DNA from: Magicicada septendecula
Lineage: Eukaryota > Arthropoda > Insecta > Hemiptera > Cicadidae
DNA: 64,000 bases
Direction of reading: 5' to 3'
Assembly (NCBI GenBank): GCA_034769895.1
Contig: CM068373.1
Coordinates: 27,307,120 to 27,371,119, forward strand
In this document: piece after piece, positions 46,101-56,679 of the stretch
Layout of the letters: each line of letters opens with the position of its first letter
Position numbering within the stretch: position 1 is the first letter of the stretch
Made by a program: the position numbers and the translations under genes
Notes under the pieces: model-generated
Told to the model about the DNA's origin: nothing
What the model saw: the letters and a program-made list of their open reading frames with translations, nothing else
Database searches by the model: none

Positions 46101-47416
46101 GTGGGAACACTAATATATCCGTCTTTATACTTATTTAGTGAATATTATGATTAAACCTTAACTTATACATTGCTATGAACTATACTTACTCCCTATGACA
46201 TTTTGTTTCACATTATTTTGCTCCATGCTATTAATTAATAATTGAACTATTACTTGTATCACATATTAACAATGCTTATCGCTATGTTTGGGTATAAAGG
46301 TTGTTTAGTGTATGTGATTTACACTCATAGTACTTTCTACCAATCACCTTACTGATGATTGTTCGTTTTAGGCGTTGCCGAGGCATACCGTTTGCATCGG
46401 ATTTATGCCTTAATAATGTTTATTAGTTTACATTTCGGTACCTTGATGAGGTAGCTTACTTATATAAGGTTCCCTCTTACAACTATTTTTACTTATCATA
46501 AGCACACTTGAGACTGTAATACAGCTTCAATCTTATATTGTGGCCATAGCTAATCTTAGCCCTAGGCATTAATAGTTATTAGTCATAGTTGATTTATTCT
46601 CAGCCAAATGCTGATGCTGATATCACATTATTCGGATCCTTATTTAATTATTTTTATTAACATGTCAAATTCCATTCAAGTTATTCACTGACTCGCTTGA
46701 CAGCTTAAAGTGAATTTAATTTGTCCATTAGTTTGTGTCAGTTATAGTATTGGTTGTAGTGTCAAGCAGTGTTTAGTTTACTGCTTCTCGTGGCACTTCT
46801 TCTTCTTTCTTCTTCAATGGTTCCTCTCTTCCTTGCTGCTCTTATCATTATATTATCTACTTACATTACCGTCATGTATTTATTAAATCTATGGGCATAT
46901 GTCTAGGTTATGTAACACCTGGTCGTGTTACAATATATATATATTTGTAATCTCTGTAATGAAGTAGTAATAACATTACGATGTTTAGATGTAAGGTAAT
47001 TCTAAAATTTACACCCAAAATTATTCTTCAAATAATTTGGTTAAAGTTGTGATAAATTAAAACATAACAAAGTTGAGACCCGGATCCGTGGTACTTAAAA
47101 CAATATCTAGCTGAATGCTTTTGAGATAAAAAGAATAAGAAGTAAAAATTTTCAAAATATTAAATGCAGAATTTATTAGAGTATTTCTTTAAAAGTACAG
47201 TAAACTATGGGATATAAATATAATAATAAAGAGATGTTTTTGCTAACACCCAGCGAGTGAATAAATTTATGCAATCCTTGACTAATTCCTAAATAATAAT
47301 GTGTTATAATTTGTTAGTGAGTAAGGTTTACTAACAACGGCAGCTAGTTTAATTAACAGGTAACAAATTGAACTGGTTCCCGACTTTTGTAATGTCTTAA
47401 CAAGGGAGACGTTACA
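43115..47416 (+). repeat. 3' LTR of the Gypsy element, split by an insertion
   Basis: It starts TGTGACGATTTAG right after the purine-rich GGTGCAGGAGGA and ends GACGTTACA. With the insertion at 44070-46932 taken out, it is about 1.44 kb and carries only one copy of the LTR core, so it has no tandem array. Confidence 0.85.
44070..46932 (-). mobile_element. LTR-like insertion (solo LTR candidate) inside the 3' LTR
   Basis: The 2.86-kb segment begins TGTAACGA and ends GTGTTACA, and interrupts an ATATATAT run so that ATAT lies on both sides. On the minus strand a TATA-like TATATAAA lies at 45640-45647, with CCAATCAG upstream (near 45697-45704), which suggests a minus-strand LTR promoter. About 54 bp downstream of the TATA begins the 829-bp segment shared with the 5' LTR array (45586 down to 44758). 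No protein domain is seen. The AT-rich target makes the flanking duplication weak evidence. Confidence 0.55.
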
Positions 47417-47429
47417 CCGTGTGGGCAAA

Positions 47430-48790
47430 AGTGTGTGGTTTTGGTTCGCACGCCAACGCAGACCGGCCGATGAAAAGGTGGTGGTACCAGTGTAGAGAGA
47501 GTGTCTGTGTTAACGTGAGAGCAGCCTCTATGAGAGGGTGTGGGGGGGGGGGTGTTTAGTGCTAAACTTATAGACTAGAGCGGCCAGTGTCGTGCAGCTA
47601 GTGACGCTAAAGGTGGTGTGAAGCGTATTAATGGCGTAAGGGTAGCGGCGGGGGACAGGATTTTAGTTTTTTTTTTTAAGATAGGTGATTACGTTATTGG
47701 GAAATGGTTATTTTTATTTTATTTTATTATCTTCTTTCTTGGCAGGAGGTGGCATTTTTGTAGGACGGTGCGGAGGAGTTGAATATGGTTTTATATTTAT
47801 TTATTTTTATTTATTTCATTTTATTTTATTTGTTTAGCTTAGCGAGGCCAGTGGCGTTCGCTAGTTGGGTCCGGGGACCCTTCTGATCCGTGGTCTTCGT
47901 CGTGGACGTCTGGGCGGGTGTTCGTTTGCAAGAGTCAGGAGACGGTTGACGAGGAAGTGAGAACGCCGGGTGTTTCGGACTGGTCTATTAAGGGGGGTGG
48001 TGAGAAATTGTATAGCGGTGCGTGTTTTGGGAGTTGTGGCGTATTGCCATTTGAGTTTGTGTAGGAAAGTGTCTAGGTCAGGGAAAATTGTGATTAGAAC
48101 ACATAAAGCCATATTAGAGGTTCTGGTGCGGATGGTTGAGTCTTTGTCGTCAGTAGGACCGGGTGTGCGTAAGTCAGGATGGGTCTAATGTAAGTTGTAT
48201 AGATCCCGCTGAGTAGTTCGCTGGAGCAGCGGTCGTTTCTACTTAGGATTCGTAACGATCGGAGACGGGCTCGGGATTGGTCAGTGATTCTCTTGATGTG
48301 CTGTCGCCAGGTCAGAGTGGTGTCAAGGGTGACTCCAAGATATTTGCAGTCATGCTTCGGTATTATGTGTAAAAGGCCAACACGGACTGGAGTTCGAAAG
48401 AGGTGACTCATGTTACGTCCTGTGAGGTTTAAGACGCAAAGTTGGCTCTTGTACGTGTTCACGGAGATTCTCCAAGTGTTGCAGTATTCAAAGAATGGCT
48501 GCAACACTTCTTGTAGCTGTAAGATGGTTCGCTGGTGATGTCTATTCGACACCCAGTATGTGGTACTGGGAAAGGCCTGCTGTCGGGTATGTTTAGTGTG
48601 GAAGGGGGGAGGGGTGTCTTTAGTGAAGATGATATATTGTAACGGGCTAACGGCTGAGCCCTGGGTAACACCAGCATGCAGTTGGAAAGGTGCCGTGAGA
48701 TGCTGGCTTACTCGGACTTTGCCGTTCGGCCATCCAGACTCCTCCTCCCACAGCCTGGTACTATGACACGTTCCCTCATATCAGCTAACA
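47430..48790 (-). pseudogene. Jockey-like LINE fragment
   Basis: The minus strand encodes, from about 48720 downward, LHAGVTQGSAVSPLQYIIF (the xGxxQGSxxSP block of RT), then QLQEVLQPFFEYCNTWRISV with NTYKSQLCVLN, KYLGVTLDTTLTWRQHIKRI, YTTYIRPILTYAHPVL and a basic end. These blocks fit the Jockey or I branch. The FADD block between the first two is not seen, so there is an internal loss or frameshift. The 5' part is missing. The presumed 3' region is GC-rich and has TTTTA runs on the plus strand at about 47700-47830. It adjoins the right target duplication of the large Gypsy element. Confidence 0.65.
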
Positions 48791-48794
48791 TGTA

Positions 48795-49155
48795 GTTCAG
48801 AACTTGTGTCACAAGAGATTACCAATTAATTTTCTATTACTCATTTTATCCTGTTTACAACTGAAAATATTTCAAGCCTTTGGCTGATAGTGTAGCATAA
48901 GTCTCAGTATCATTTTTGAAGCACGTCCTTCACTGGGCTTAAGGTTTTGATCTCAAATAATGTGTTTCTGTGATATCTTTTTCCGTGGAGAATGTAGGCC
49001 TACATTTCGGTTCTTCACATTCATTTAAAACTGCTGTAACTTCATCAGCTGAACCCATCCGCGATTCTTACGTTCCAGTGCCTCCTATAGGAATAATTAA
49101 GTTTAATTAACTTCTATTGTGTTCAGCGTGTTCTTTTGACTTTCGTCTGATACCA
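48795..49155. other. Unassigned DNA
   Basis: I see no gene. TAGGCCTA occurs at 48995-49002. Confidence 0.4.
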
Positions 49156-49159
49156 CAAC

Positions 49160-49302
49160 TCCTCTTCTTCTTCTTCTTCTTCTTCTTCTTCTTCTTCTTC
49201 TTCTTCTTCTTCTTCTTCTTCTTCTTCTTCTTCTTCTTCTTCTTCTTCTTTTTCTTTCTTCTTCTTCTTCTTCTTCTTCTTCTTCTTCTTCTTCTTCTTC
49301 TC
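49160..49302. repeat. (CTT)n microsatellite, LINE tail
   Basis: This is an almost uninterrupted CTT tract with one small imperfection near 49249-49258. It abuts the antisense LINE end at 49303, so it is most likely the expanded GAA tail of that LINE. Frames across it are artefacts. Confidence 0.9.
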
Positions 49303-49450
49303 TTCAAGGATTAGGTTATATAAACCTGTTCCGGCACCCATCTCATTCTCGGGCGACCCACATCTCTTCTACCAATGGCTTTATAGTTCAGTGCCGCTTT
49401 CGGCAGTTGATCCTCTGTCATCCTTTGCAGATGATCCCACTATTGTCTTA
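49303..49450 (-). mobile_element. LINE 3' end
   Basis: The minus strand encodes, across frames, LQRMTEDQLPKAALNY and KAIGRRDVGRPRMRWVPEQV, the C-terminal GRPR segment of the same broad LINE type as at 3235-3352, followed by CCTTGAA and the GAA tail. Confidence 0.55.
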
Positions 49451-49454
49451 TGTA

Positions 49455-50315
49455 AATTTAAATAATTTCATTTATGTCCTTTGCTTCGAGTGCTGCTCTG
49501 ATGTCCTCATTTCGTACACAATTAATCTGATATCCTCATTCCTTATACCACAACTCAATTAATTTAAATTTAACACTCGTTCATTCTACATGTGTAAATT
49601 AAAGACAGCATTTTTTTTAGTTAAAATTATAACAAAGAATTAAATACAAGTCTTTGTTTTTATCTGTCTATTTCGTTATGGTTAGATAGGACAATAGTAA
49701 AAGCTAAGGAGAGAAGATCTGTAACATTTTGTTACGATTAAGAAGGTAAGTGAAACAGAGACACAGTGATACGGGAGAGAAGGGATGCTAGCAACTGCTT
49801 TAACAAACATTCAGTCAAATGTACACTAAGCCTTACAGAAGCGAAGAAATAAAGTCTTATCTAACTTGACCACGCGTCATGAATCTCGTGTAGAGGCACA
49901 AAGTGCTTTTCCTAGCTAAGCTAATATGCGTGCACCTATAGATCCACACGAGTTGCGTGGCCTTGAGAAAATTTACTATACTGATTCTAAGTTCACAGGA
50001 GGTTATAATCTGTAAATTATTTGTTCACCGTTTGATATGAAAATTTGTGTACTTTTATAATCCTTTTTTTTCTACAGTTTTTCTATCATGCAACGTTTAC
50101 TATTATTCAACTTTTACTTTACTTCTTCACTACAGTTTCGCTATAGGTCCAACTTATTTTCACGAAAATTAAATCCTTTCAACACTGACGGCAGAAAATA
50201 CTAAAAACTGACTGTATTTTATATTCTGCAAAATAAATGGTAAGTTTGAAATACATTCCATAATATTACTTCATAATGTTGTAGAATCATCTAACTATTA
50301 ACTTAATTATTTATG
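49455..50315. other. Unassigned DNA
   Basis: I see no gene and no repeat I can name. Confidence 0.4.
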
Positions 50316-50319
50316 TCAT

Positions 50320-50574
50320 TCTTCTTCTTCTTCTTCTTCTTCTTCTTCTTCTTCTTCTTCTTCTTCTTCTTCTTCTTCTTCTTCTTCTCCTCCTCCTCCT
50401 CCTCCTCCTCCTCCTCCTCCTCCTCCTCCTCCTCCTCCTCCTCCTCCTCCTCCTCCTCCTCCTCCTCCTCCTCCTCCTCCTCCTCCTCCTCCTCCTCCTC
50501 CTCCTCCTCCTCCTCCTCCTCCTCCTCCTCCTCCTCCTCCTCATCCTTATTGTTATTCTTCTTCTTCTTCTTCA
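50320..50574. repeat. Compound (CTT)n(CCT)n(CTT)n microsatellite, ~255 bp
   Basis: A CTT tract of about 68 bases passes into a CCT tract of about 155 bases, then a short CTT tract. The segment immediately to its right (50575-50600, CCACGGATTCTTCGCTGGTT) resembles the 3' end of an antisense LINE, so the tract probably began as a GAA tail and then expanded and changed. Poly-Glu, Arg or Ser frames across it are artefacts. Confidence 0.9.
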
Positions 50575-50754
50575 TTCCACGGATTCTTCGCTGGTTGGCC
50601 GGACCTGGTTCACCAGCATTCCTTATCTAATTATTTTCTTAATTGTTTACAAATGTGTAGACGAACTAAAATTTCGGTACTGATTTGTGACATCTCAAAC
50701 TGAAGGATTGTTACGAATTTTGTTTTTTGAATTACTAAAAATATATAAACCAAT

Positions 50755-51060
50755 TTTTTTAATCATCATCATTACCATTTTCTTCTTAACGGTTTTATAC
50801 TTTAGCGACCTATTCCTATTCCAAAGTCCACCTTTTCTTAGGTCTACCAACTTTCCTTCTGCCTCTACGGTTGTAATCTTTCGACGTCTTCGGTATTCTA
50901 CTTTCTTCCATTCTATTGATGTGAAGAATCCACTTTCTTTTCTATTGTTTAATCCTTTCATTAACTGCAAAAATATCTAAATCACTTTTTATCTCTTCAT
51001 TTCTTATATGATCTCTTATATGTTACATTTATATTCTTATCCTATTTTATGGAAGATCTA
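50755..51060 (-). mobile_element. LINE 3' end with (ATG)n tail
   Basis: The minus strand reads, across frames, WILHINRMEESRIPK and RRGRRKVGRPKKRW, the GRPK C-terminus of an insect LINE. Its tail on the plus strand is ATCATCATCATTACC near 50761-50776. Only the 3' end is present. Confidence 0.5.
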
Positions 51061-51101
51061 TATTGCTCGGTGGAGATCGTCTTCTGTAGTGGCGAATATA
51101 G

Positions 51102-52467
51102 TGTTACGACATTGCAGACAGAACAATCTACGTGTTTATCGAATGTTCCAGATGAATCCAGCTGAATCTGTGTGGCGTACGTGATTCTCGACTCATTAGC
51201 TAGACTGTACCAGAAGCAGCGTGAACTGTGTCAAGGCCGCAATGAATTACGCTCTGTTTTCCTTTATTGTTAATGCGCAGTATGGAATAATCTAGTATTT
51301 CCCGGACGAAATACCTCTGTCTCGGACGGGATGGTTGAGAGATTCAATAGGACACTTGAGCAGCACTTTTCGAAAGTTGTTGACGAGAACCAAAAAGACT
51401 GGGATCAATGTATACCACTATACCTCATGGCGTATAGATCATCAGTACACGACACAACCGGCATGACTCCAGCAAAATTAGTGTTTGGGCGGGAGATTCG
51501 TCTTCCTGGGGACTTCATGTTCCGATCACCTGAGACACATTCCCAAGAGCCACAGACTTATTCCTCGCAATTAGAAAACCAACTGGGAGAAATGAATCAC
51601 TTGATAAGAGGACAGCTGAAGATTGCCAGTGATAAAATGTAAACTCGGTATGACATTCGCACCAATAGTGTAGGTTTCCAAGAAGGAGATCAGGTTTGGT
51701 TGTTCAACCAAAAGCGCCGTCGTGGTCGCTCACCTAAGCTTCAGACTAACTGGGAAGGACCCTACACTGTGAAAAAAAGAATCAATGATGTTGATTATCG
51801 GTTTCAACAGGAAAGACAGCGAAAGTTCAAAGTCGTCCACCTAGATCGCCTGGCTAAATACTGCTTCAGAGACGGTTTGCCAGTTAGGGACGAACAAGCT
51901 TAAGAAGGGGGAGGTGTTACGATATTACAGAACAATCTACGTGTTTATCGAATGTTCCAGATGAATTCAGCTCAACCTGTGTGGCGTACGTGATTCTCGA
52001 CGCATTAGCTAGACTGCGCCAGAAGCCGCGCGAACTGTGTCAAGACCGAAATGAATTACGCACTAATGTTTTCCTTTATTGTTAATTCGCAGTATGGAAT
52101 AATCTAGTATTTCGGGGGAGTAGAAATACCAGTACTCAACGACGTTCAGTTTCAGTTATACTTGCGATAGGCCTATATTACAGTGCGGTTTGAGATTATT
52201 GTCGGGCGATACTGTGTGCATTCAAGAGGTTATTAGTGAAGTGTTGTGTTTTATAATCGGCCAGTATAATTGTAATACAATTCTGTTTTATATTAGTTGA
52301 CATTTTATTGCGGATGAACAATTTTTATTTGATTTGTTGTAAGAGACTGTGTTGTTAATTATGAACTGTTTAACTGTGAAAATTAAAGCTGGTGATTAGT
52401 GACTTAATTGGTGGCTTGTATTTTGTTTTCCACTGTACCTACGACGATCAAGTAGATCGTCGTAACA
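51102..52467 (+). mobile_element. Short Gypsy family 2 element, flanked by ATAG
   Basis: The copy starts TGTTACG and ends CGTAACA with ATAG on both sides (51098-51101 and 52468-52471), a perfect 4-bp duplication. It has LTR sequence at the left, the C-terminal end of an integrase (motifs MVERFNRTLEQ, YRSSVHDTTGMTP and VVHLDRLAKYC) in about 51.33-51.9 kb, a purine-rich tract AAGAAGGGGGAGG, and a 3' LTR at 51915-52467. It is an internally shortened, broken copy. Its relatives are the solo LTR at 32260-32801 and the element at the right edge. Confidence 0.8.
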
Positions 52468-52474
52468 ATAGCTT

Positions 52475-53135
52475 GGTCATCCGCAAAAAGAGTGGTTTCC
52501 AAGCTTTTATTTCGGTGAAATTTAATACCGTCTTGGGATTGTTCCTTCATTTTTTTATAAAGAGAAAGTACTGCCTTTATTAAACAAAGCCTGTACTACA
52601 TATTGTTTAACGTAGGTAAATCAGCAGCTACACACATTCATGTCAATTGGCAACACTGAAGTCTGTCAGTACTGAGGACGTGTACAAGTGTTAGACGTTG
52701 AGCTGCTGACTTTAACGTTAAATATTTTCTGCCACATTTAATCTACAATAGTGATTATTTATTGTAGGTCTACATATCGTATGTTGAAAACATTCACATG
52801 ATTGTCATTAACAAACGAGCGTTGGTTATCAAAATCCTGTCGCATCATAGACTAGCGTGATAAGGTATACTCTAAAATTTTGTAGGCTCTCATTCCGTAA
52901 CAATTATTTTCCTTCATTAATGAGTTTTCCCCATCCAGTTTAATTTGACCAGTTGCATCATATATTGGGGTACACGTACGTTTGCCATAATGGGTTACAT
53001 GGGATGGTTCCAAAGTTCGCCGCTAGTCCAAATCTACATTGGCCAAATGAACCTAAACGTGCATAGGCCTACAAATAATCCTTCTCTTTCAAATTAAATA
53101 AAATTCTCAGTAAATTAAAAATTTAATTTTCAAAC
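52475..53135. other. Unassigned DNA
   Basis: I see no gene. TAGGCCTA occurs at 53064-53071. Confidence 0.4.
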
Positions 53136-53139
53136 ATGT

Positions 53140-53656
53140 TGTGACGGCAGCGAGGTAACATCTGCTCTCCGGTACCAGCGCCGCGAACACCTGGCGGCGC
53201 GTGACACATGACGAATACGAAGCGAGCCAATCAGGGATCAGCAGCCGAGATGTGACACCTGACGTCTTCGCAGCGAGCCAATCAGGAATCCCGGTCAGGG
53301 CATAAAGAAAGCGCTGCTAGAATTTTTTTGGTGCACTCCATCGCCACGCCATCGAACGCACTTCATCACCTCTCCTTTATCGGACGACATCGACGCGGAG
53401 CCAGCCGGAAGGAAGAGGCAGAAGAGTAGACCGGACGATCTTTGCATTCTTCGCCGTGTGACGAACCAGCCGAAAGAAGAGGAGGACTGCAGTACGCCAC
53501 GAACAGCGAGCGCAGCCGCCGAACGTCTCAGCGCGGCTCGGGCGGAACAGACACCACAGCGTTTTCACCACCCGGCCCTTTTTACGGTCACTAAAAAAAC
53601 GAAGATTTGTACGATTGGCGCCATTTGTCATGTGACAAGCCCTTCGTCCGGTGACA
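53140..53656 (+). mobile_element. GC-rich solo LTR flanked by ATGT
   Basis: The segment begins TGTGACGG and ends CGGTGACA, with ATGT on both sides (53136-53139 and 53657-53660). Two copies of GAGCCAATCAGG (CCAAT boxes) lie near 53225 and 53274, followed by a TATA-like GCATAAAGAAAG near 53299. This layout is that of an LTR promoter. It is unlike the other LTRs in sequence and is far more GC-rich than its surroundings. The internal part of its parent element is not in the window. Confidence 0.75.
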
Positions 53657-53770
53657 ATGTATATTCAGATCCCTAATCTTAGGGCAAATACCACAGATAT
53701 TTTCTTTTTTTATTTTTACAAAGAAACAATACAATTAAATTACCATTTCTTAAATCAATATAACTATACA

Positions 53771-54981
53771 AAGGTTTTTGTAAAATATATAAAAACACTT
53801 GGTAAGTTTCACAAATTTTTTAATTAACTCTGACAGCTGTTTCGACTAACTAAGCCATTGTCAAAGAGGCGAATGAATGAAAATTACTATACACAGGATG
53901 TGAGTGGAGTGTAGGTGGTGAACATCTGTTTAGGGCGTATCTGGAACATCTGTGTTGAGAAGGCGAGGGGGGTGCAAGAGACTAGGGAAGATCAGGTGTC
54001 TTTAAAACTAAATACAATCATGAATGCATTATATAAAATTAACAGAAGATTTTAATTAAAAAAACAACAGAAGAAAATTACTTTAAAAGAATTTTATTCC
54101 ATAGAGCCAGATCAGGGTAACAAAAAATTTCACTTAACAAATTACATTCCGTGTATAACAGATAAGATTAATAATAGGTTAAAAAACCATGGTCTTAACA
54201 TGGTATCAGTAAGCAAACGTAATCTTTTTTCACTACTAGTCAATAATAAAGAAAAATCTAACACATTGGAGAAAAATGGAGTTTATGAAATGCACTGTGC
54301 AGAATGCGACGCTATTTATATCGGACAATGTGGCCGTGCTCTGAAACATCGCATTTCTAAACATAAGAAGGCGATTTTAACCAATACATCTAATACAGGT
54401 TTTGCAGATCATTGCTTACAACACAATCACTTCATAAACACAAAAAACATAACACTACTCCACAACATACAAAAAGGTAACAAAATGGATTTGTTAGAAA
54501 TTTTAGAAATTAAAAAAGCAACAAAAATAACAAAAATTTAACCAATGAACAGACTGAATTTTGTGTATCCCCTTTATTAAAATCTGTTATTTAGTTTAGT
54601 TTATTTTATATTATTTTGAATGTTCATATTATTTTAAATTTTGCATTCAGTTTATATTTATTTCAGTTAATTTTATATTTTACATTCGGATTATATTTAG
54701 TTTAATTAATTTTATATTTTGCATTCATGATTGTATTTAGTTTTTAAAGACACCTGACCTTCCCTAGTCTCTTGCACACCCCCCTCGCCATCTCAACACA
54801 GATGTTCCAGATACGCCCTAAACAGATGTTCACCACCTACACTCCACTCACATCCTGTGTATGGTAATTTTCATTCATTCGCCTCTTTGACAATGGCTTA
54901 GTTAGTCGAAACAGCTGTCAGAGTTAATTAAAAAATTTGTGAAACTTACCAAGTGTTTTTATATATTTTACAAAACCTTTG
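53771..54981 (+). mobile_element. Penelope-like element with inverted terminal repeats
   Basis: The right repeat (about 54703-54981) returns inverted at the left (about 53771-54043), with landmarks ATTCATTCGCCTCTTTGACA, GTTAGTCGAAACAGCTGTCA and AAACTTACCAAGTGTTTTTA. Between them is the 3' coding end of a Penelope-like protein. The RT palm is missing, so the copy is 5' truncated, with the inverted repeat at its left as is common in this group. Stem plus GAAAC motifs lie in both repeats, but the CTGANGA half of the hammerhead is changed. Confidence 0.85.
54071..54541 (+). pseudogene. Penelope-like endonuclease (GIY-YIG) domain, 3' end of ORF
   Basis: The frame is open from at least 54071 to the stop at 54541. 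It starts with the linker between RT and endonuclease (KKFHLTNYIPCITDKINNRL) and continues with the GIY-YIG domain. GVY is encoded near 54278, a CxxC pair near 54296-54307, YIGQ near 54317, then the RALKHRISKHK block. Counted from the Met at 54200, GVY is residues 27-29, Cys 33 and 36, YIG 40-42, Arg 46 and His 55. The CxxC before YIG is a feature of Penelope endonucleases. The domain nicks target DNA for target-primed reverse transcription. Its motifs look intact, but without the RT the copy cannot act alone. Confidence 0.8.
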
Positions 54982-54984
54982 TAT

Positions 54985-55762
54985 TAATATGTTTCACCAA
55001 GTGCCCAACGTGTCATCAATTAATATCGCAATATAACTATGTTTTAGTTCAAGTTTAAATATTTTTTAAATTTCTTAGCTCAGAATGGCTACTTCCAACT
55101 TACGCCACCAGATCGTACCACCATTATATAAACAATACACAAAATAGCCAATACACAAAAATACGCTAAATGTGAAAGCCAAGTTTATATTTGTTTTCCA
55201 ATTAAAATCAAAGCGCTGACGTTCCTTTTACACAGTTTAACGAAAATGTGTGTTATTTTGAATCTAGCTGTATTTACATAACACAATAATATATAATGTT
55301 TGAATATTTTTTTATCAGTTTATTTTACAGACGAATAGTAATTCCTCCGTTTTATGGTTATAATTTGGAAAATACTGAATCAAATCACTGTATGTTTGAA
55401 TACAGTATTGCTCTTTACCTGGTGCCCATTCTTTTAATTTTACTTAGTTTATTCTTTTTTACTGTTATTTCCTTTATGGTAAAAAATATAACGTTTCTTG
55501 TTCAGTTTTTTCTCTTTGCTTTAGTGACACTCTTCTTATCTCCTACAATTATTATCCTTTACTTTACTTAGCAATTAATTTTCTAGTTATTATTGCACAT
55601 TTACATTTTTTTTTCAACATTATGAAACACTTTTCTTCTCAGAAGCTCTACTGTCAAACGTTCAAATAAAATGTGACTTAACGTCTTTACTTTGCAGTAT
55701 TGTTTCTCCTTCGTAACTTCAGCCTGGTTGTACACTACACGGTTTTATAATTCCTAATTTCG

Positions 55763-55811
<49 letters not shown>

Positions 55812-56460
55812 TTTGTATGTTCACTATATAATTAAACTACTCTTCTTTTTATGTGATTTACACTCTTTTGATATTTTACAATTATTTGTAACTTACAAAA
55901 TATTTTATAGTAGGCCTACTTGTGATCCGTTGATTATGCCTATGTATTTTTATAATTACTGTTTCTTACCAATTATTTCTTAATTTAATACATATTGATC
56001 AACTAAATTTTGATTTACACTATCAGACATACAATTTTTTAAGTTAAATTTATACATAGTTTACATACATTAATTAATATTACTTCTTATTATTGTTTTA
56101 AATAATTTACAAAATTGTTTAATTACACTACAGTTTGACTTTTTATCCAAATAAATGTGGCTGGTAGACTACTTGTTTTCTACAATATAATAGATTTTTA
56201 CAAATTTTATTAATTTCTGTTATTTCAATAGGGTTTGTGTACAATTACATTTTACAGCAGTAACATACGTAATGTTACAAACACATCGTCGAGTTGTAAA
56301 ATGAATACAATAACTGAAACCAGATAAAGTCGCTAATTACAACTTTTATTACACAAAGACACAAATATATAATTATTTAAACTACTTAATATACAGTAAT
56401 GTAAGAAACAATAAATGTGACCTTATTAACAGTGTCGCATTAAGTAATAGACAATAATCG
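54985..56460. other. AT-rich unassigned DNA with (CA)n
   Basis: A CA dinucleotide tract lies at about 55768-55809. TAGGCCTA occurs at 55911-55918. A 91-codon hydrophobic frame at 55296-55571 is AT-rich with no other sign of coding. Confidence 0.45.
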
Positions 56461-56464
56461 CTTT

Positions 56465-56675
56465 GATACTAAACCTCAAGTCCGCTGCAGTCTAATATCG
56501 CAGGTCCAAATCTGAACTTTGTCGGAGCTCCAGGTCCAGGTCCAGGTGTACGGAGCAGCAGCTTGACGAGCTTCGGTGGTCGCAGTGTCCGGGCCAACCC
56601 GATGACTGCCTGATGGCTGCTTGTTACCATGATTAGCGATCTCGCGGCATGCAAGACTAGAACCTCCGTTTATTT
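56465..56675. other. GC-rich unassigned segment
   Basis: A CAGGTC/CCAGGT short repeat occurs near 56529-56546. I do not recognise the segment, which lies between AT-rich DNA and the Jockey LINE end. Confidence 0.3.
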
Positions 56676-56679
56676 ATTT

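Larger units (their letters stand above)
33121..47416 (+). mobile_element. Ty3/Gypsy LTR retrotransposon with giant LTRs
   Basis: The element runs from TGTGACG to CGTTACA and is flanked by CCGT (33117-33120 and 47417-47420), so both ends are original. Parts are a 5' LTR (33121-37072), a leader, gag, pol in the order protease, RT, RNase H and integrase, then a purine-rich tract just before the 3' LTR (43115-47416). No envelope-like frame is seen between integrase and the 3' LTR. It is broken, with about half a dozen breaks in the coding region. Unique parts of the two LTRs differ by roughly 1-2% by eye, so insertion is recent compared with other repeats here. The 3' LTR was later split by another LTR-like insertion. 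Confidence 0.9.

Noticed and set aside
50303-50630. Long frames of poly-Glu, poly-Arg or poly-Ser
   Set aside because: They are translations of the CTT/CCT microsatellite.
53458-53676. 72-codon frame in the GC-rich segment
   Set aside because: It lies within the solo LTR and is best explained by GC-rich composition.
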